DNA from: JADZAI01 sp046348585 | GTDB taxonomy: Bacteria; Pseudomonadota; Alphaproteobacteria; Micropepsales; Micropepsaceae | Direction: 5' to 3' | Assembly (NCBI GenBank): GCA_046348585.1 | Contig: JAXMDZ010000006.1 | Span: forward strand, 51,392-115,391 | Length of the DNA stretch: 64,000 bases | Shown here: in pieces, positions 1 through 8,138 of the stretch | Layout: each line of letters begins with the position of its first letter | Numbering within the stretch: position 1 is the first letter of the stretch | Notes under the pieces: model-generated | Database searches by the model: none | Told to the model about the DNA's origin: nothing | What the model saw: only the letters and a program-made list of their open reading frames with translations | Program-made: the position numbers and the translations under genes

Positions 1-222
1 CTCGGTGCGCTGCGCCCAATAGGCGGCCCGGCCGATCGGATCCTCAGGGACCGGGCGCGCCTTCAGTTCGGCCAGCGCCTGTTCGCGCGAGGGTCCGGCA
101 TCGGTCGCGGCGGCGCTGGGGGCGGCCGGCCCGTCGGCGGCGCAGGCGGTGAGCGCGCTGGCGGCGAGCAGGATGGCGGCGAGGCGAAGCGGCCGGCGCG
201 ACGGCGCGTGCGCAACGGACAT
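1..222 (-). CDS. Partial exported lipoprotein (cut by left edge)
   Basis: The frame is open to the left edge, so only the first 74 codons are present. From ATG at 222 the protein has a basic N-region, a hydrophobic segment and a lipobox LTAC with the lipidated Cys at residue 27, which predicts Sec export and lipid anchoring. The mature part starts Ala/Pro-rich and then turns charged (REQALAELKARP). I recognise no domain in this piece, and the function is unknown. It is divergent from the TAXI binding-protein gene, with about 160 bases between the two starts. Confidence 0.6.
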   Translation of the reverse strand, partial: MSVAHAPSRRPLRLAAILLAASALTACAADGPAAPSAAATDAGPSREQALAELKARPVPEDPIGRAAYWAQRTE

Positions 223-328
223 GGGGCGTGACTCCGGACGGTGCGAATTGCCGGGTCAGTTTCGTTAACGCGCGTCAAGAAAGTCTTAAATTTTCGGCTC
301 CGGCGGCGTCCTGACGCGGCCAATGACT

Positions 329-357
329 TTTTGCCGCCGCGATTGCGGGTCTATAGT
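329..357 (+). promoter_or_regulatory. Candidate sigma-70-type promoter of the TAXI gene
   Basis: TTTTGC at 329-334 and TATAGT at 352-357 are spaced 17 bases apart and would start transcription near 363, about 20 bases before the ATG at 383. This favours the ATG at 383 over the in-frame one at 323, which lies upstream of the promoter. Only the -10 box is a good match. Confidence 0.35.
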
Positions 358-382
358 GGACGCGAACCCGGATTTTCCCGCG

Positions 383-1408
383 ATGCGCCGTCTCCGCTCC
401 CTTGCGATCCTCGCCACCGCCGCCGTCGCGGCGATGGCGGTCGCGCTGGGCATGACGACGCCGCCCGGCGAGGCGCCCGAGCGCGTCGCCTTCCAGATCG
501 CCACGGGCTCCAGCTCGGGCACCTATTACCCGATCGGCCAGATGCTGGCCTCGCTGATCAGCCATCCGCCCGGCGTCGCCCGCTGCGAGTCGGAGGGGCG
601 CTGCGGCCCGATCGGCCTCATCGCCGCCGCCCGCGCCTCGGAAGGCTCGATCGCCAATGTCCGCGCCGTCAACGAAGGCCGCGTCACCTCCGGCCTCGCC
701 CAGGCCGACATCGCCGCCGACGCCTTCGCCGGAACCGGGGTCTTCAAGGCCGACGGCAAGGCCGCCAATCTGCGGGCGATCGCCGCGCTGTTTCCGGAGA
801 CCGTCCACATCGTCGTGATGGCCGACTCCAAGATCGAGGCGGTGAAGGACCTCAAGGGCAAGCGCGTCTCGATCGACGCGGCGGGCTCGGGCACCAACGC
901 CATGGCCCGCGCCGTGCTGGGCGCCTACAAGCTGACCGAGAAGCGGGTGAAGTTCGCCTTCGAGAACGCCGACCGCTCGCTGGAGATGCTCCAGTCGGGC
1001 GAGCTCGACGCCTTCTTCTTCGTGGGCGGCGCGCCGCTCGGCGTCGTCGAGGAACTGGCCGCCGCCGGCAAGATCCGGCTGATCCCGCTGGAGGGCAAGG
1101 AGATCGACGCGCTGGTCGCCAAGGCCCCCTACATGACCAAGGCCGAAATCCCGGCCGGCACTTATCGCAACATGCCCGCCGTGCCCTCGATCGAGGTGCG
1201 GGCGATCTGGCTGGTCAATGCCGACGTGCCCAACGATCTGGTCTTCGCCATCGTCCGGGCGCTGTTCCACCCCGACAATCGGGGCCTTCTGGATTCGGGC
1301 CACCCCAAGGGCAAGCTGATCCGCCTGGAAACGGCGCGCGACGGCCTGCCAGTGCCGCTGCACCCCGGCGCCGAGGCCTATTACGCCTCGCTCGACAAGC
1401 CGAACTGA
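383..1408 (+). CDS. TAXI-family TRAP solute-binding protein
   Basis: A 341-residue periplasmic binding protein of the TAXI class, which delivers organic acids or similar substrates to TRAP transporters. A hydrophobic export segment covers residues about 4-23. The mature part opens with FQIATGSSSGTYYPIG, the usual TAXI glycine/tyrosine motif near the ligand site, followed by the SGLAQADIA segment. I chose ATG 383 because the signal peptide begins there and a promoter-like sequence precedes it. Two Cys (68 and 74) could form a disulfide. No TRAP membrane subunit lies next to it, so the partner permease is elsewhere or the protein has a sensory role. The family is clear; the ligand is unknown. 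Confidence 0.85.
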   Translation: MRRLRSLAILATAAVAAMAVALGMTTPPGEAPERVAFQIATGSSSGTYYPIGQMLASLISHPPGVARCESEGRCGPIGLIAAARASEGSIANVRAVNEGRVTSGLAQADIAADAFAGTGVFKADGKAANLRAIAALFPETVHIVVMADSKIEAVKDLKGKRVSIDAAGSGTNAMARAVLGAYKLTEKRVKFAFENADRSLEMLQSGELDAFFFVGGAPLGVVEELAAAGKIRLIPLEGKEIDALVAKAPYMTKAEIPAGTYRNMPAVPSIEVRAIWLVNADVPNDLVFAIVRALFHPDNRGLLDSGHPKGKLIRLETARDGLPVPLHPGAEAYYASLDKPN

Positions 1409-1426
1409 GAGAGGCCGCGAGGCCCC

Positions 1427-2077
1427 TCAGACGAGGCCGTCCGCCACTTCCTGCGCCGCGCCCTTCAGCCATTCGCGCATGAAGGGGTGGTGCCAGACCC
1501 GGTCGGCATAGGCCTTGGCCGCGCCGCTCAGCGCCACGTCGTAGCTGTGGAAGCGCGAGACGACCGGGGCATAGAAGAAATCGGCGTTGCCGAAGGTCTC
1601 GCCGAAGAGATAAGGCCCGCCGCTCGCCGCCAGACATTCCTCCCACACCGCGACGATGCGCCCGATCGCCTTGGCGGTGCCTTCGCTCGGCGTCCGGCCG
1701 GGCATGTGGCGGGCGAACTCCATGGAGAATTGCTGGCGCAGCGGCGCGAAGCCCGAATGCATCTCGGCCGCCACCGCCCGGGCTTTCGCCCGCGCCATGC
1801 GCCCTTCCGGCCACAGCCCGGCGGCGGGGGCGATCTCGGCCATGAACTCGGCGATCGCCAGGCTGTCCCAGATCTGGTGACGCCGCCCGCCTTCCTCGAC
1901 GGTCAGCATCGGCACCAGGCCGGAGGGCGAAACCTTCTTCACCTCTTCCTCGGTGTCGTCGTGGCGCAGCCGCACATACTGCTCCTCGAAGGGCAGGCCC
2001 GAGGCCCTGACCGGCAGCCAGCCGCGCAGCGACCAGGACGACCAGTTCCTGGTTCCGACGGCGAGGGTGAGCTTCAT
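1427..2077 (-). CDS. Glutathione S-transferase family protein
   Basis: A cytosolic protein of 216 residues with the two-domain GST layout. The N-terminal thioredoxin-like half contains SSWSLRGWL, where the active-site Ser is expected, and an E-x-G-R-R-H-Q-I-W-D-S-L-A-I segment, the usual glutathione-contacting turn before the linker. An all-helical C-terminal half follows. It probably conjugates or reduces small electrophiles with glutathione; the substrate cannot be inferred. It is convergent with the TAXI gene, and a short imperfect hairpin (1411-1428) sits across the shared 3' end. It stands alone, with no obvious operon partner. Confidence 0.85.
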   Translation of the reverse strand: MKLTLAVGTRNWSSWSLRGWLPVRASGLPFEEQYVRLRHDDTEEEVKKVSPSGLVPMLTVEEGGRRHQIWDSLAIAEFMAEIAPAAGLWPEGRMARAKARAVAAEMHSGFAPLRQQFSMEFARHMPGRTPSEGTAKAIGRIVAVWEECLAASGGPYLFGETFGNADFFYAPVVSRFHSYDVALSGAAKAYADRVWHHPFMREWLKGAAQEVADGLV

Positions 2078-2188
2078 GGGGGCCTCCGTTTGATTCGGGA
2101 TGCGCCGAGACCCTATTCTCGCGCCCCCGGCGCCGCCACCGCCTTCCGCCGCCAGACCGCCTCACAAAACCGCCAGTCCAAGAGCCCC

Positions 2189-3586
2189 ATGTCCCTTCCC
2201 GATATCGACGTTCTCGCCGCCGACGATGCCCGTCCCGCCGTGCCGCTCCATGCGGTGCCGGCTGCCGCCTTCGAGGCCTTCGCCGCCGCGCAAGGGCAAC
2301 GCTTCGCCGCCTGGGCGAAGGCGCAGGACTTCTCCGGCCAGTCCGGCCGGCTGCTGCTCGTTCCCGACGAGGCGGGGGCGCTCGGCCTCGCCGTGCTGGG
2401 CGCCGGCAAGGGCGACGACAAGCTGATCTTCGGCGCGGCCGCCGCGCTGCCCGCCGGCGATTACCGCATCGCCGGCGATGGCGGGACGGGCGGGCATTTC
2501 GCGGCGCTCGGCTTCGCGCTCGGGGCCTATGCCTACACCGCCTTCAAGCCCTCCAAGGCCAAAGCCGCCAAGGCCCGCCTGCTCGTCGATCCGGCGGTCC
2601 TGCCCGGCGCGGTGCGGCAGGCGCGGGCGATCTGGTTCGCCCGCGATCTCGTCAACGCCCCCGCCAATGCGATGGGCCCGGCCGATCTGGAGCGCGCCGC
2701 CCGCATCGTCGCGGCGGCCGGCGGCGCGGCCGTGCGGGTCGTCGAGGGCGACGACCTCCTCGCCCGCAACTACCCGATGATCCATGCGGTCGGCCGCGCC
2801 TCGGCGCGCGCGCCGAGGCTCATCGACATGACCTGGGGCGACGAGGCGGCCCCCAAAGTGACGCTGGTCGGCAAGGGCGTCTGCTTCGATTCCGGCGGCC
2901 TCGACCTCAAGACCGCGTCCGGCATGGCGCTGATGAAAAAGGACATGGGCGGCGCCGCCGCCATGCTGGGCCTTGCTCACATGGTGATGGACGCGGGCCT
3001 CAACGTGCGCCTGAGGGTGCTGATCCCGGCGGTCGAGAACGCGGTCTCGGGCGATGCCTACCGGCCGGGCGACGTGCTCGCCAGCCGCAAGGGTCTGACG
3101 GTCGAGATCGGCAACACCGACGCCGAAGGCCGTCTCGTCCTCGCCGACGCGCTGGCCGAGGCCGACGACGAAACGCCCGCGCTGCTGATCTGCATGGCGA
3201 CGCTGACCGGCGCGGCGCGGGTCGCCACCGGCTTCGAGCTGCCGCCGCTCTTCACCCATGACGAGACGCTCGCCGCCGATCTCGCGGTCCGGGCGATCGC
3301 CGAACAGGACCCGATGTGGCGGCTGCCGCTCTGGAAGAACTATGACGGCTGGATCGACGGCAAGGTCGCCGACATCACCAACTCGGCCGACTCCTCCTAT
3401 GCCGGGGCGATCACCGCCGCGCTGTTCCTCAACCGCTTCGTCACCCGAACGCCGAGCTTCGTGCATTTCGACGTCGCCGCCTGGACCGACAAGCCGCGTC
3501 CCGGCCACCCGGCCGGGGCCGAGGCGCAGGCCATCCGCGCGCTGTTCGCGCTGCTCGGCGACCGTTTCGGATCGAAAACGTCTTGA
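2189..3586 (+). CDS. Leucyl aminopeptidase family metallopeptidase (M17)
   Basis: A 465-residue M17 peptidase that removes N-terminal residues from peptides using two metal ions. The catalytic half has VGKGVCFDSGGLDLK at residues 227-241 (metal-binding Lys/Asp), KKDMGG at 250-255 and the family signature NTDAEGRL at 309-316. The N-terminal domain (1-150) is the more variable M17 domain. The frame stays open far upstream, but ATG 2189 gives the usual family length and avoids reading back through the antisense GST gene. Many alphaproteobacteria carry this shorter M17 paralogue besides PepA. It is followed after 51 bases by the MarR-NlpC pair. Confidence 0.9.
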   Translation: MSLPDIDVLAADDARPAVPLHAVPAAAFEAFAAAQGQRFAAWAKAQDFSGQSGRLLLVPDEAGALGLAVLGAGKGDDKLIFGAAAALPAGDYRIAGDGGTGGHFAALGFALGAYAYTAFKPSKAKAAKARLLVDPAVLPGAVRQARAIWFARDLVNAPANAMGPADLERAARIVAAAGGAAVRVVEGDDLLARNYPMIHAVGRASARAPRLIDMTWGDEAAPKVTLVGKGVCFDSGGLDLKTASGMALMKKDMGGAAAMLGLAHMVMDAGLNVRLRVLIPAVENAVSGDAYRPGDVLASRKGLTVEIGNTDAEGRLVLADALAEADDETPALLICMATLTGAARVATGFELPPLFTHDETLAADLAVRAIAEQDPMWRLPLWKNYDGWIDGKVADITNSADSSYAGAITAALFLNRFVTRTPSFVHFDVAAWTDKPRPGHPAGAEAQAIRALFALLGDRFGSKTS

Positions 3587-3637
3587 TCGCGGCGGGCGAA
3601 ATCCGCACAGTCGGATCGAGCCGCGACGGAACCGCCC

Positions 3638-3991
3638 ATGCCGCTTGAGATCAAGCCGATGACCGCGCTGGCGCTGTGGCGCGAGGTGACGCTGGAAGGG
3701 GTGCGCTCCGACGCGCCCGACCTCACCCAGCGCCAGCTCGCCATCCTGCTGCACGTCTATCTGGTGCCGCCGCCGCACACCGTGCGCGGCCTCGCCCAGA
3801 CGCTGAAGGTGACCAAGCCCGCGATCACCCGGGCGCTCGACACGCTCGGGCGTCTGGGCTTGCTGAAGCGCCGTCGCGACGAGGACGACCGCCGCAACGT
3901 GCTGGTGCAGCGCACGGTGAAGGGCTCGGTCTTCCTCAGCGATTTCGGCGACCGCGTCGCGGCGACGGCCGGGCGCTTCGACACGGTATGA
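3638..3991 (+). CDS. MarR-like winged-helix regulator
   Basis: A small DNA-binding protein (117 residues) with a winged helix: a recognition segment around TVRGLAQTLKVTKPAITRALDTL followed by the wing LLKRRRDEDDRRNVLVQ, which is the MarR pattern. It is shorter than most MarR proteins (about 140-160), with short dimerisation helices at both ends. Its stop overlaps the start of the downstream NlpC/P60 gene (ATGA at 3988-3991), so the two are translationally coupled. It may regulate that gene or respond to envelope conditions, but that is only inferred from position. Confidence 0.75.
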   Translation: MPLEIKPMTALALWREVTLEGVRSDAPDLTQRQLAILLHVYLVPPPHTVRGLAQTLKVTKPAITRALDTLGRLGLLKRRRDEDDRRNVLVQRTVKGSVFLSDFGDRVAATAGRFDTV

Positions 3992-4827
3992 GCCTCGACC
4001 GCCGCCTGACCCCGATGCGGCCCGATCTCGCCGCCCGCCATCTCAAGGGCCGGGTCGAGGCGGCCGCGTTCGCCGACGGCGTGCCGCTGGCCGGGCGGGT
4101 GGCGCGCAGCTGGATCCGCCGCCGCCCCGAGGCCGCTGCGCCGGTCGAAACCGAACTTCTCTTCGGCGAGACCTTCACGGTCTACGAGACGAAGGACGGC
4201 TGGTGCTGGGGCCAGGCGCGGCTCGATTCCTATGTCGGCTATGTCGCCGCCGCCGATCTCGGCCCGGCCGCGATCGCGCCGACCCACCGGGTGAGCGCCG
4301 CCTCGACCTTCGTCTATGCCGCCGCCGATCTCAAAGCGCCGGTGCTGACGGCGCTGCCGATGAACGCCGCCGTCGCGCCGGGGGCGGGCGATTATGCGCC
4401 GCTGGCGACCGGCGGCTTCGTCTATGCCCGCCACCTCGCGCCGCTCGCCGCGACGGCGGACGATTTCGTCGCGGTCGCCGAGCGCTTTGTCGGCGTGCCC
4501 TATCTCTGGGGTGGGCGCACGCCGTTCGGCTTCGACTGCTCGGGCCTCGTGCAGGCGGCGCTCCAGCTCTGCGGCGTCGCCGCGCCGCGCGACACCGACA
4601 TGCAGGAGGCGGGGCTGGGCGCGCCGGTCGCGCCGGGGCCGGACCTGCAACGCCTCAGGCGCGGCGATCTGATCTTCTGGAAGGGCCATGTCGGCATCAT
4701 GCGCGACGCGGTGCGCCTGCTGCACGCCAACGCCCATCACATGCAGGTGGCGAGCGAGCCGCTCGCCGCGGCGGTCGCGCGCATCGCCCCCAAGGGCGGC
4801 CCGATCACGGCGGTGCGGCGGCTTTAG
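3988..4827 (+). CDS. NlpC/P60 peptidoglycan endopeptidase with SH3-like domain
   Basis: A 279-residue protein of the NlpC/P60 class, which cleaves peptide stems of peptidoglycan. The N-terminal half (about 45-150) resembles bacterial SH3 repeats (FGETFTVYETKDGWCWGQ). The C-terminal half carries the papain-like core: VPYLWGGRTPFGFDCSGLVQ holds the nucleophilic Cys, and GHVGIM supplies the His. There is no obvious signal peptide from ATG 3988, as is common for this alphaproteobacterial subgroup, so export is unclear. The start overlaps the MarR stop by four bases. Confidence 0.85.
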   Translation: MSLDRRLTPMRPDLAARHLKGRVEAAAFADGVPLAGRVARSWIRRRPEAAAPVETELLFGETFTVYETKDGWCWGQARLDSYVGYVAAADLGPAAIAPTHRVSAASTFVYAAADLKAPVLTALPMNAAVAPGAGDYAPLATGGFVYARHLAPLAATADDFVAVAERFVGVPYLWGGRTPFGFDCSGLVQAALQLCGVAAPRDTDMQEAGLGAPVAPGPDLQRLRRGDLIFWKGHVGIMRDAVRLLHANAHHMQVASEPLAAAVARIAPKGGPITAVRRL

Positions 4828-4862
4828 CGCGGACCGGGAGGCGGTGGAGCCGGCTGAGGCCG

Positions 4863-4946
4863 CCCTCATGGCCGGGCCTGACCCGGCCATCCAGACGAGC
4901 GGTCAGCCGCCGCACTGGATGGCCGCCTCAAGGGCGGCCATGAGGG
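4863..4946. repeat. Palindromic double-hairpin element
   Basis: An 84-base intergenic element after the convergent ends of the NlpC/P60 and DUF2336 genes. The outer arms CCCTCATGGCC (4863-4873) and GGCCATGAGGG (4936-4946) are perfectly complementary, and so are the inner arms GGCCATCCAG (4885-4894) and CTGGATGGCC (4915-4924). Each half also folds alone: ATGGCCGGG/CCCGGCCAT (4868-4890) and ATGGCCGCC/GGCGGCCAT (4919-4941). It looks like an interspersed palindromic repeat of the rhizobial type and could double as a bidirectional terminator. Confidence 0.6.
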
Positions 4947-4984
4947 GGAAGGACACCTCGGGCTGGGTGGGAGCCGAGGGTTGC

Positions 4985-6235
4985 CTAGCCGATCCCGAAC
5001 AGGCCGAGATGGGTCGTCATCTCTTCCGGCCCCAGCGGGAAGTCGGTGCCGCCGCGCGCCAGCAGCCGCTCGCGGCCGGGCAGCTTCAGCACGAAGGACT
5101 GGATTTCGGTCGAGATACGCATCGGAAGGCCGGCCTTCCAGACCAGCGCCGTCACCGCGCGGGCGCTGCGTGAATCGAGAATGCGCGCCGCCTGCGCCGA
5201 TTGCACCTTCGCCAGCGCCGCCAGCGCCAGGCCGACCGTTTCGCGCTCGCCCGCCTCGGCCGCCGCGCCGACGAAAGCCTCGTCGAGCCGCCCGGCCTTC
5301 AGCGCCGCCTGAACGCGGCGCTCCGCCTCGCTGGCCGCGTCCGCCGTCTCGATCCGCCGCCGCGCCGCCGCTTTCAGCGCCGCCGCCGCCGCATCGTCGA
5401 GGCCGGGCCGCGCCGCCATGCGCTCGATCAGCGCCGACGACACGAAGCCGGCGATGCGCCGCAGCACGCGCTCCGACAGATTGGGCCGCATCGCCAGCGG
5501 CGTGTGCCAGGCCTCGATCTCGGCCGCCTTGGCGAGGATGGTCTCCAGCGCCCGGTCGCCGATCTCGGCCGTCTCGTTGGCGATGAGGGCGGCGACCGCG
5601 CCGATGTCGGCGCGCGCGATGACCGCCTCGCACACCGCCGCCGACAGACCGCGCCGCCGGGCGACGGCGGCGAGGCGTTCCGAGACGCGGGCGAGATCGA
5701 CGATCTCCTTCAGGTCGGCGTCGTTGAGCAGCGGCGAATACTCGACCACCGCGCAGGCGATCCGGTCGTCCTCGTCCAGCGCCAGCCGGCGCACCAGATC
5801 GCGCGGCACGTTGGCGGCCGACTTCACCGCCTCGGCGACGATCGCCCGCACGCGCGGCAGCTGGTCGCGGGCGAGCCGCTGGAGCGTCTCGATGGCGAGG
5901 TCGCGGATGCGGGCATGGGCGGCGGCGTCGAGATCGGGCACCAGGCGGGCGATCTTGCGCGCCAGCTCCTCGCGCACGCCGTCGTCGGGGTCGTCGGCCA
6001 GGCGCCGGTCGGCCTTGGCCGGGGTCGAGGGATTGGCGGCGACGCGGCGGCGGATTTCGGGGTCGCGGTCGCCGGCCAGGAAATAGAGGATCTCCGGCTC
6101 CACGCCCTCGCGCGCCGCCAGGTCGCGGTGCAGCCGCGCGGAATGGCGCTCCAGCGCCTCGCGGGCCGCTTCGTAGCTCAGCCGGTCCGGCAGGGCCGGG
6201 CGGCCGAGCAGCCGTCCGATCAGGGCCTTGAGCAT
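4985..6235 (-). CDS. DUF2336 domain-containing protein
   Basis: A helical-repeat protein (416 residues) of the alphaproteobacterial DUF2336 family. Repeating units such as DRDPEIRRRVAANP, ADDPDDGVREELARKIA and DQLPRVRAIVAEAV resemble HEAT-type repeats with the conserved D-x-x-V/I-R turn, and fill most of residues 50-330. No catalytic motif or signal peptide is visible, so it is probably a cytoplasmic scaffold or adaptor. Family members are common in alphaproteobacteria, and their roles are mostly unknown. It stands alone, and its 3' end faces the palindromic element. Confidence 0.75.
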   Translation of the reverse strand: MLKALIGRLLGRPALPDRLSYEAAREALERHSARLHRDLAAREGVEPEILYFLAGDRDPEIRRRVAANPSTPAKADRRLADDPDDGVREELARKIARLVPDLDAAAHARIRDLAIETLQRLARDQLPRVRAIVAEAVKSAANVPRDLVRRLALDEDDRIACAVVEYSPLLNDADLKEIVDLARVSERLAAVARRRGLSAAVCEAVIARADIGAVAALIANETAEIGDRALETILAKAAEIEAWHTPLAMRPNLSERVLRRIAGFVSSALIERMAARPGLDDAAAAALKAAARRRIETADAASEAERRVQAALKAGRLDEAFVGAAAEAGERETVGLALAALAKVQSAQAARILDSRSARAVTALVWKAGLPMRISTEIQSFVLKLPGRERLLARGGTDFPLGPEEMTTHLGLFGIG

Positions 6236-6313
6236 GGGACTCCTCGCCTCGGGGCGGGGAGCCTAGCGGCACGCTGTTAAAGCCGATTTAAGTCTGCTAC
6301 CCCCCTCGCCCTG

Positions 6314-7018
6314 ATGACCCGACCCGATTTCCGCCCCGATTTCCGCCACGTCGACGTCTGGCTGTTCGACCTCGACAACACGCTCTACGACGCCAATTGC
6401 GGCGTCTTCCCCCAGATCGACCGCAACATGAAGCGGTTCCTGATGGCCGAGTTCGGGCTCGACGAGGCGCGGGCGCACGCCTACCAGAAGGAACTCTACC
6501 GCGACTACGGCACCACGCTCAGCGGGCTGATGAACCGCCACAACATGGACCCGGCCCGCTTCCTGGAGCATGTCCACGACATCGACCTCGCCGAGCTCGC
6601 GCATGACGCGCATCTGGCCGAGGCGCTCGCCCGCCTGCCGGGGCGCAAGGCGATCTTCACCAACGGCAGCCGCCGTCACGCCGAGAACATCGCCGCGAAG
6701 CTGGGCGTGCTGGACGAGTTCGACGCGATCTTCGACATCGTCTCGGCCGGCTATCGTCCCAAGCCCGATCCGCTCGCCTACGAGGCGGTGCTCGGCCATT
6801 ACGGCGCGAAGGGCGAGCGCGCCGCGATGTTCGAGGACCTCAAGCGCAATCTGGTGCCGGCCGCCGCGCTCGACATGACGACGGTGTGGATCGCCAACGA
6901 CGCGCCGTGGGCCCATGGCGGCCCGCCCATGCCGGACGACGGCGAGGATCATATCCATCACGTCGCCGAGGCGGTCGCCGCCTTCCTGCATTCGATCGAA
7001 ATCGGAGATCACGCATGA
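6314..7018 (+). CDS. HAD-family pyrimidine 5'-nucleotidase
   Basis: A cytosolic HAD phosphatase of 234 residues. Motif I is WLFDLDNTLY (the two catalytic Asp), motif II is FTNGSRRHAEN, the Lys of motif III lies in YRPKPDP, and motif IV is AAMFEDLKRN, with an acidic residue in ED. This arrangement matches the Sdt1/Phm8-like pyrimidine 5'-nucleotidase group, which hydrolyses UMP/CMP or related monophosphates. The gene overlaps dapD by four bases (ATGA, 7015-7018), an arrangement common in rhizobia, although no biochemical link to lysine synthesis is established. Confidence 0.85.
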   Translation: MTRPDFRPDFRHVDVWLFDLDNTLYDANCGVFPQIDRNMKRFLMAEFGLDEARAHAYQKELYRDYGTTLSGLMNRHNMDPARFLEHVHDIDLAELAHDAHLAEALARLPGRKAIFTNGSRRHAENIAAKLGVLDEFDAIFDIVSAGYRPKPDPLAYEAVLGHYGAKGERAAMFEDLKRNLVPAAALDMTTVWIANDAPWAHGGPPMPDDGEDHIHHVAEAVAAFLHSIEIGDHA

Positions 7019-7839
7019 CCGACAGCCTGAAGAGCGCCATCGAGGCCGCCTGGGACGAGCGCGAGGCGCTCTCGCCGGCCACCAAGGGCGCGGCCCGCGA
7101 GGCGGTCGAGGCGGCGCTGACGCTGCTCGATACGGGCGAGGCGCGGGTCGCCGAGAAGCACGGCGGCGAATGGCTCGTCCATCAATGGCTGAAGAAGGCG
7201 GTGCTGCTGTCGTTCCGGCTGAACGACATGGGCCTCATCGCCGGCGCGCCGGGCGAGAACGCGAACTGGTGGGACAAGGTGCCCTCGAAGTTCGAGGGCT
7301 GGACGGCGGAGCATTTCCGCGCCGCCGGTTTCCGCGCCGTGCCGGGGGCCATCGTCCGCCGCTCGGCCTTTATCGGCAAGGGCGCGGTGCTGATGCCGAG
7401 CTTCGTCAATGTCGGGGCGCGGGTCGGCGAGGCGACGATGGTCGACACATGGGCGACGGTCGGCTCGTGTGCGCAGATCGGCGCGCGGGTGCATATCTCG
7501 GGCGGGGCGGGAATCGGCGGCGTGCTGGAGCCGCTCCAGGCCAATCCGGTGGTGATCGAGGACGATTGCTTCATCGGCGCGCGCTCGGAAGTCGCCGAGG
7601 GCGTCATCGTCGGCGAGGGCTCCGTGCTGTCGATGGGGGTGTTCCTCGGCCAGTCGACCAAGATCGTCGACCGCGCGACCGGCGAAATCCATTACGGCCG
7701 CGTGCCGCCCTTTTCGGTCGTCGTGCCGGGGACGATCGGCGGCGGCGGCGGACCGGCGCTCGCCTGCGCCGTCATCGTCAAGACGGTCGACGCCCGCACC
7801 CGCTCCAAGACCTCGATCAACGAGCTGCTGCGCGACTAG
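7015..7839 (+). CDS. dapD: 2,3,4,5-tetrahydropyridine-2,6-dicarboxylate N-succinyltransferase
   Basis: The 274-residue enzyme of the succinylase branch of diaminopimelate/lysine synthesis. It transfers succinyl from succinyl-CoA to tetrahydrodipicolinate in the cytoplasm. The N-terminal helical domain is followed by the left-handed beta-helix of hexapeptide repeats (AFIGKGAVLMPSFVNVGARV, then ISGGAGIGGVLEP and GSVLSMGVFLG). The length is standard. It is coupled to the nucleotidase upstream. Its TAG stop lies within the CTAG that also ends the convergent monooxygenase gene (7836-7839). dapE, the next pathway step but one, is only 1.3 kb away. Confidence 0.97.
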   Translation: MTDSLKSAIEAAWDEREALSPATKGAAREAVEAALTLLDTGEARVAEKHGGEWLVHQWLKKAVLLSFRLNDMGLIAGAPGENANWWDKVPSKFEGWTAEHFRAAGFRAVPGAIVRRSAFIGKGAVLMPSFVNVGARVGEATMVDTWATVGSCAQIGARVHISGGAGIGGVLEPLQANPVVIEDDCFIGARSEVAEGVIVGEGSVLSMGVFLGQSTKIVDRATGEIHYGRVPPFSVVVPGTIGGGGGPALACAVIVKTVDARTRSKTSINELLRD

Positions 7840-8138
7840 GGCGTCTCGGTCACCGAGGCGATCTCGTAGATTTTGAGCTGGCGGTCGTGCATGCCGATCT
7901 TCGGCTGCGCGGCGCGCCAGGCGGCGAGATGGGGCGTCGCGCGATGGAAGTCGAGCGCCGCCCGGTCGCGCCACACCTCGAAGACCCGCACCAGCGTCGG
8001 GTCCATCACGTCCTGCGCGAACGAGAAGGTGATGCAGCCCTCCTCGGCCCGCGAGGCGGCGATGATCGCCGCGACCGCGGGCCGGGCGATCTCCATCGTC
8101 GCCGGATCGAAGCGGAAGGTGCCCGCGAGGACCAGCAT
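7836..8138 (-). CDS. Antibiotic-biosynthesis-monooxygenase (ABM) domain protein
   Basis: An exactly 100-residue single-domain protein with the dimeric ferredoxin-like ABM fold. It starts MLVLAGTFRFDP and carries EEGCITFSFAQDVMDP and VFEVWRDRAALDFHRATPH, the conserved W and H region of YgiN-like quinol monooxygenases. It may oxidise a quinol or aromatic substrate without a cofactor; the substrate is unknown. The ATG at 8138 overlaps the stop of the upstream SDR gene by one base (TGATG), so the two form an operon. They may act on the same compound. Confidence 0.8.
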   Translation of the reverse strand: MLVLAGTFRFDPATMEIARPAVAAIIAASRAEEGCITFSFAQDVMDPTLVRVFEVWRDRAALDFHRATPHLAAWRAAQPKIGMHDRQLKIYEIASVTETP

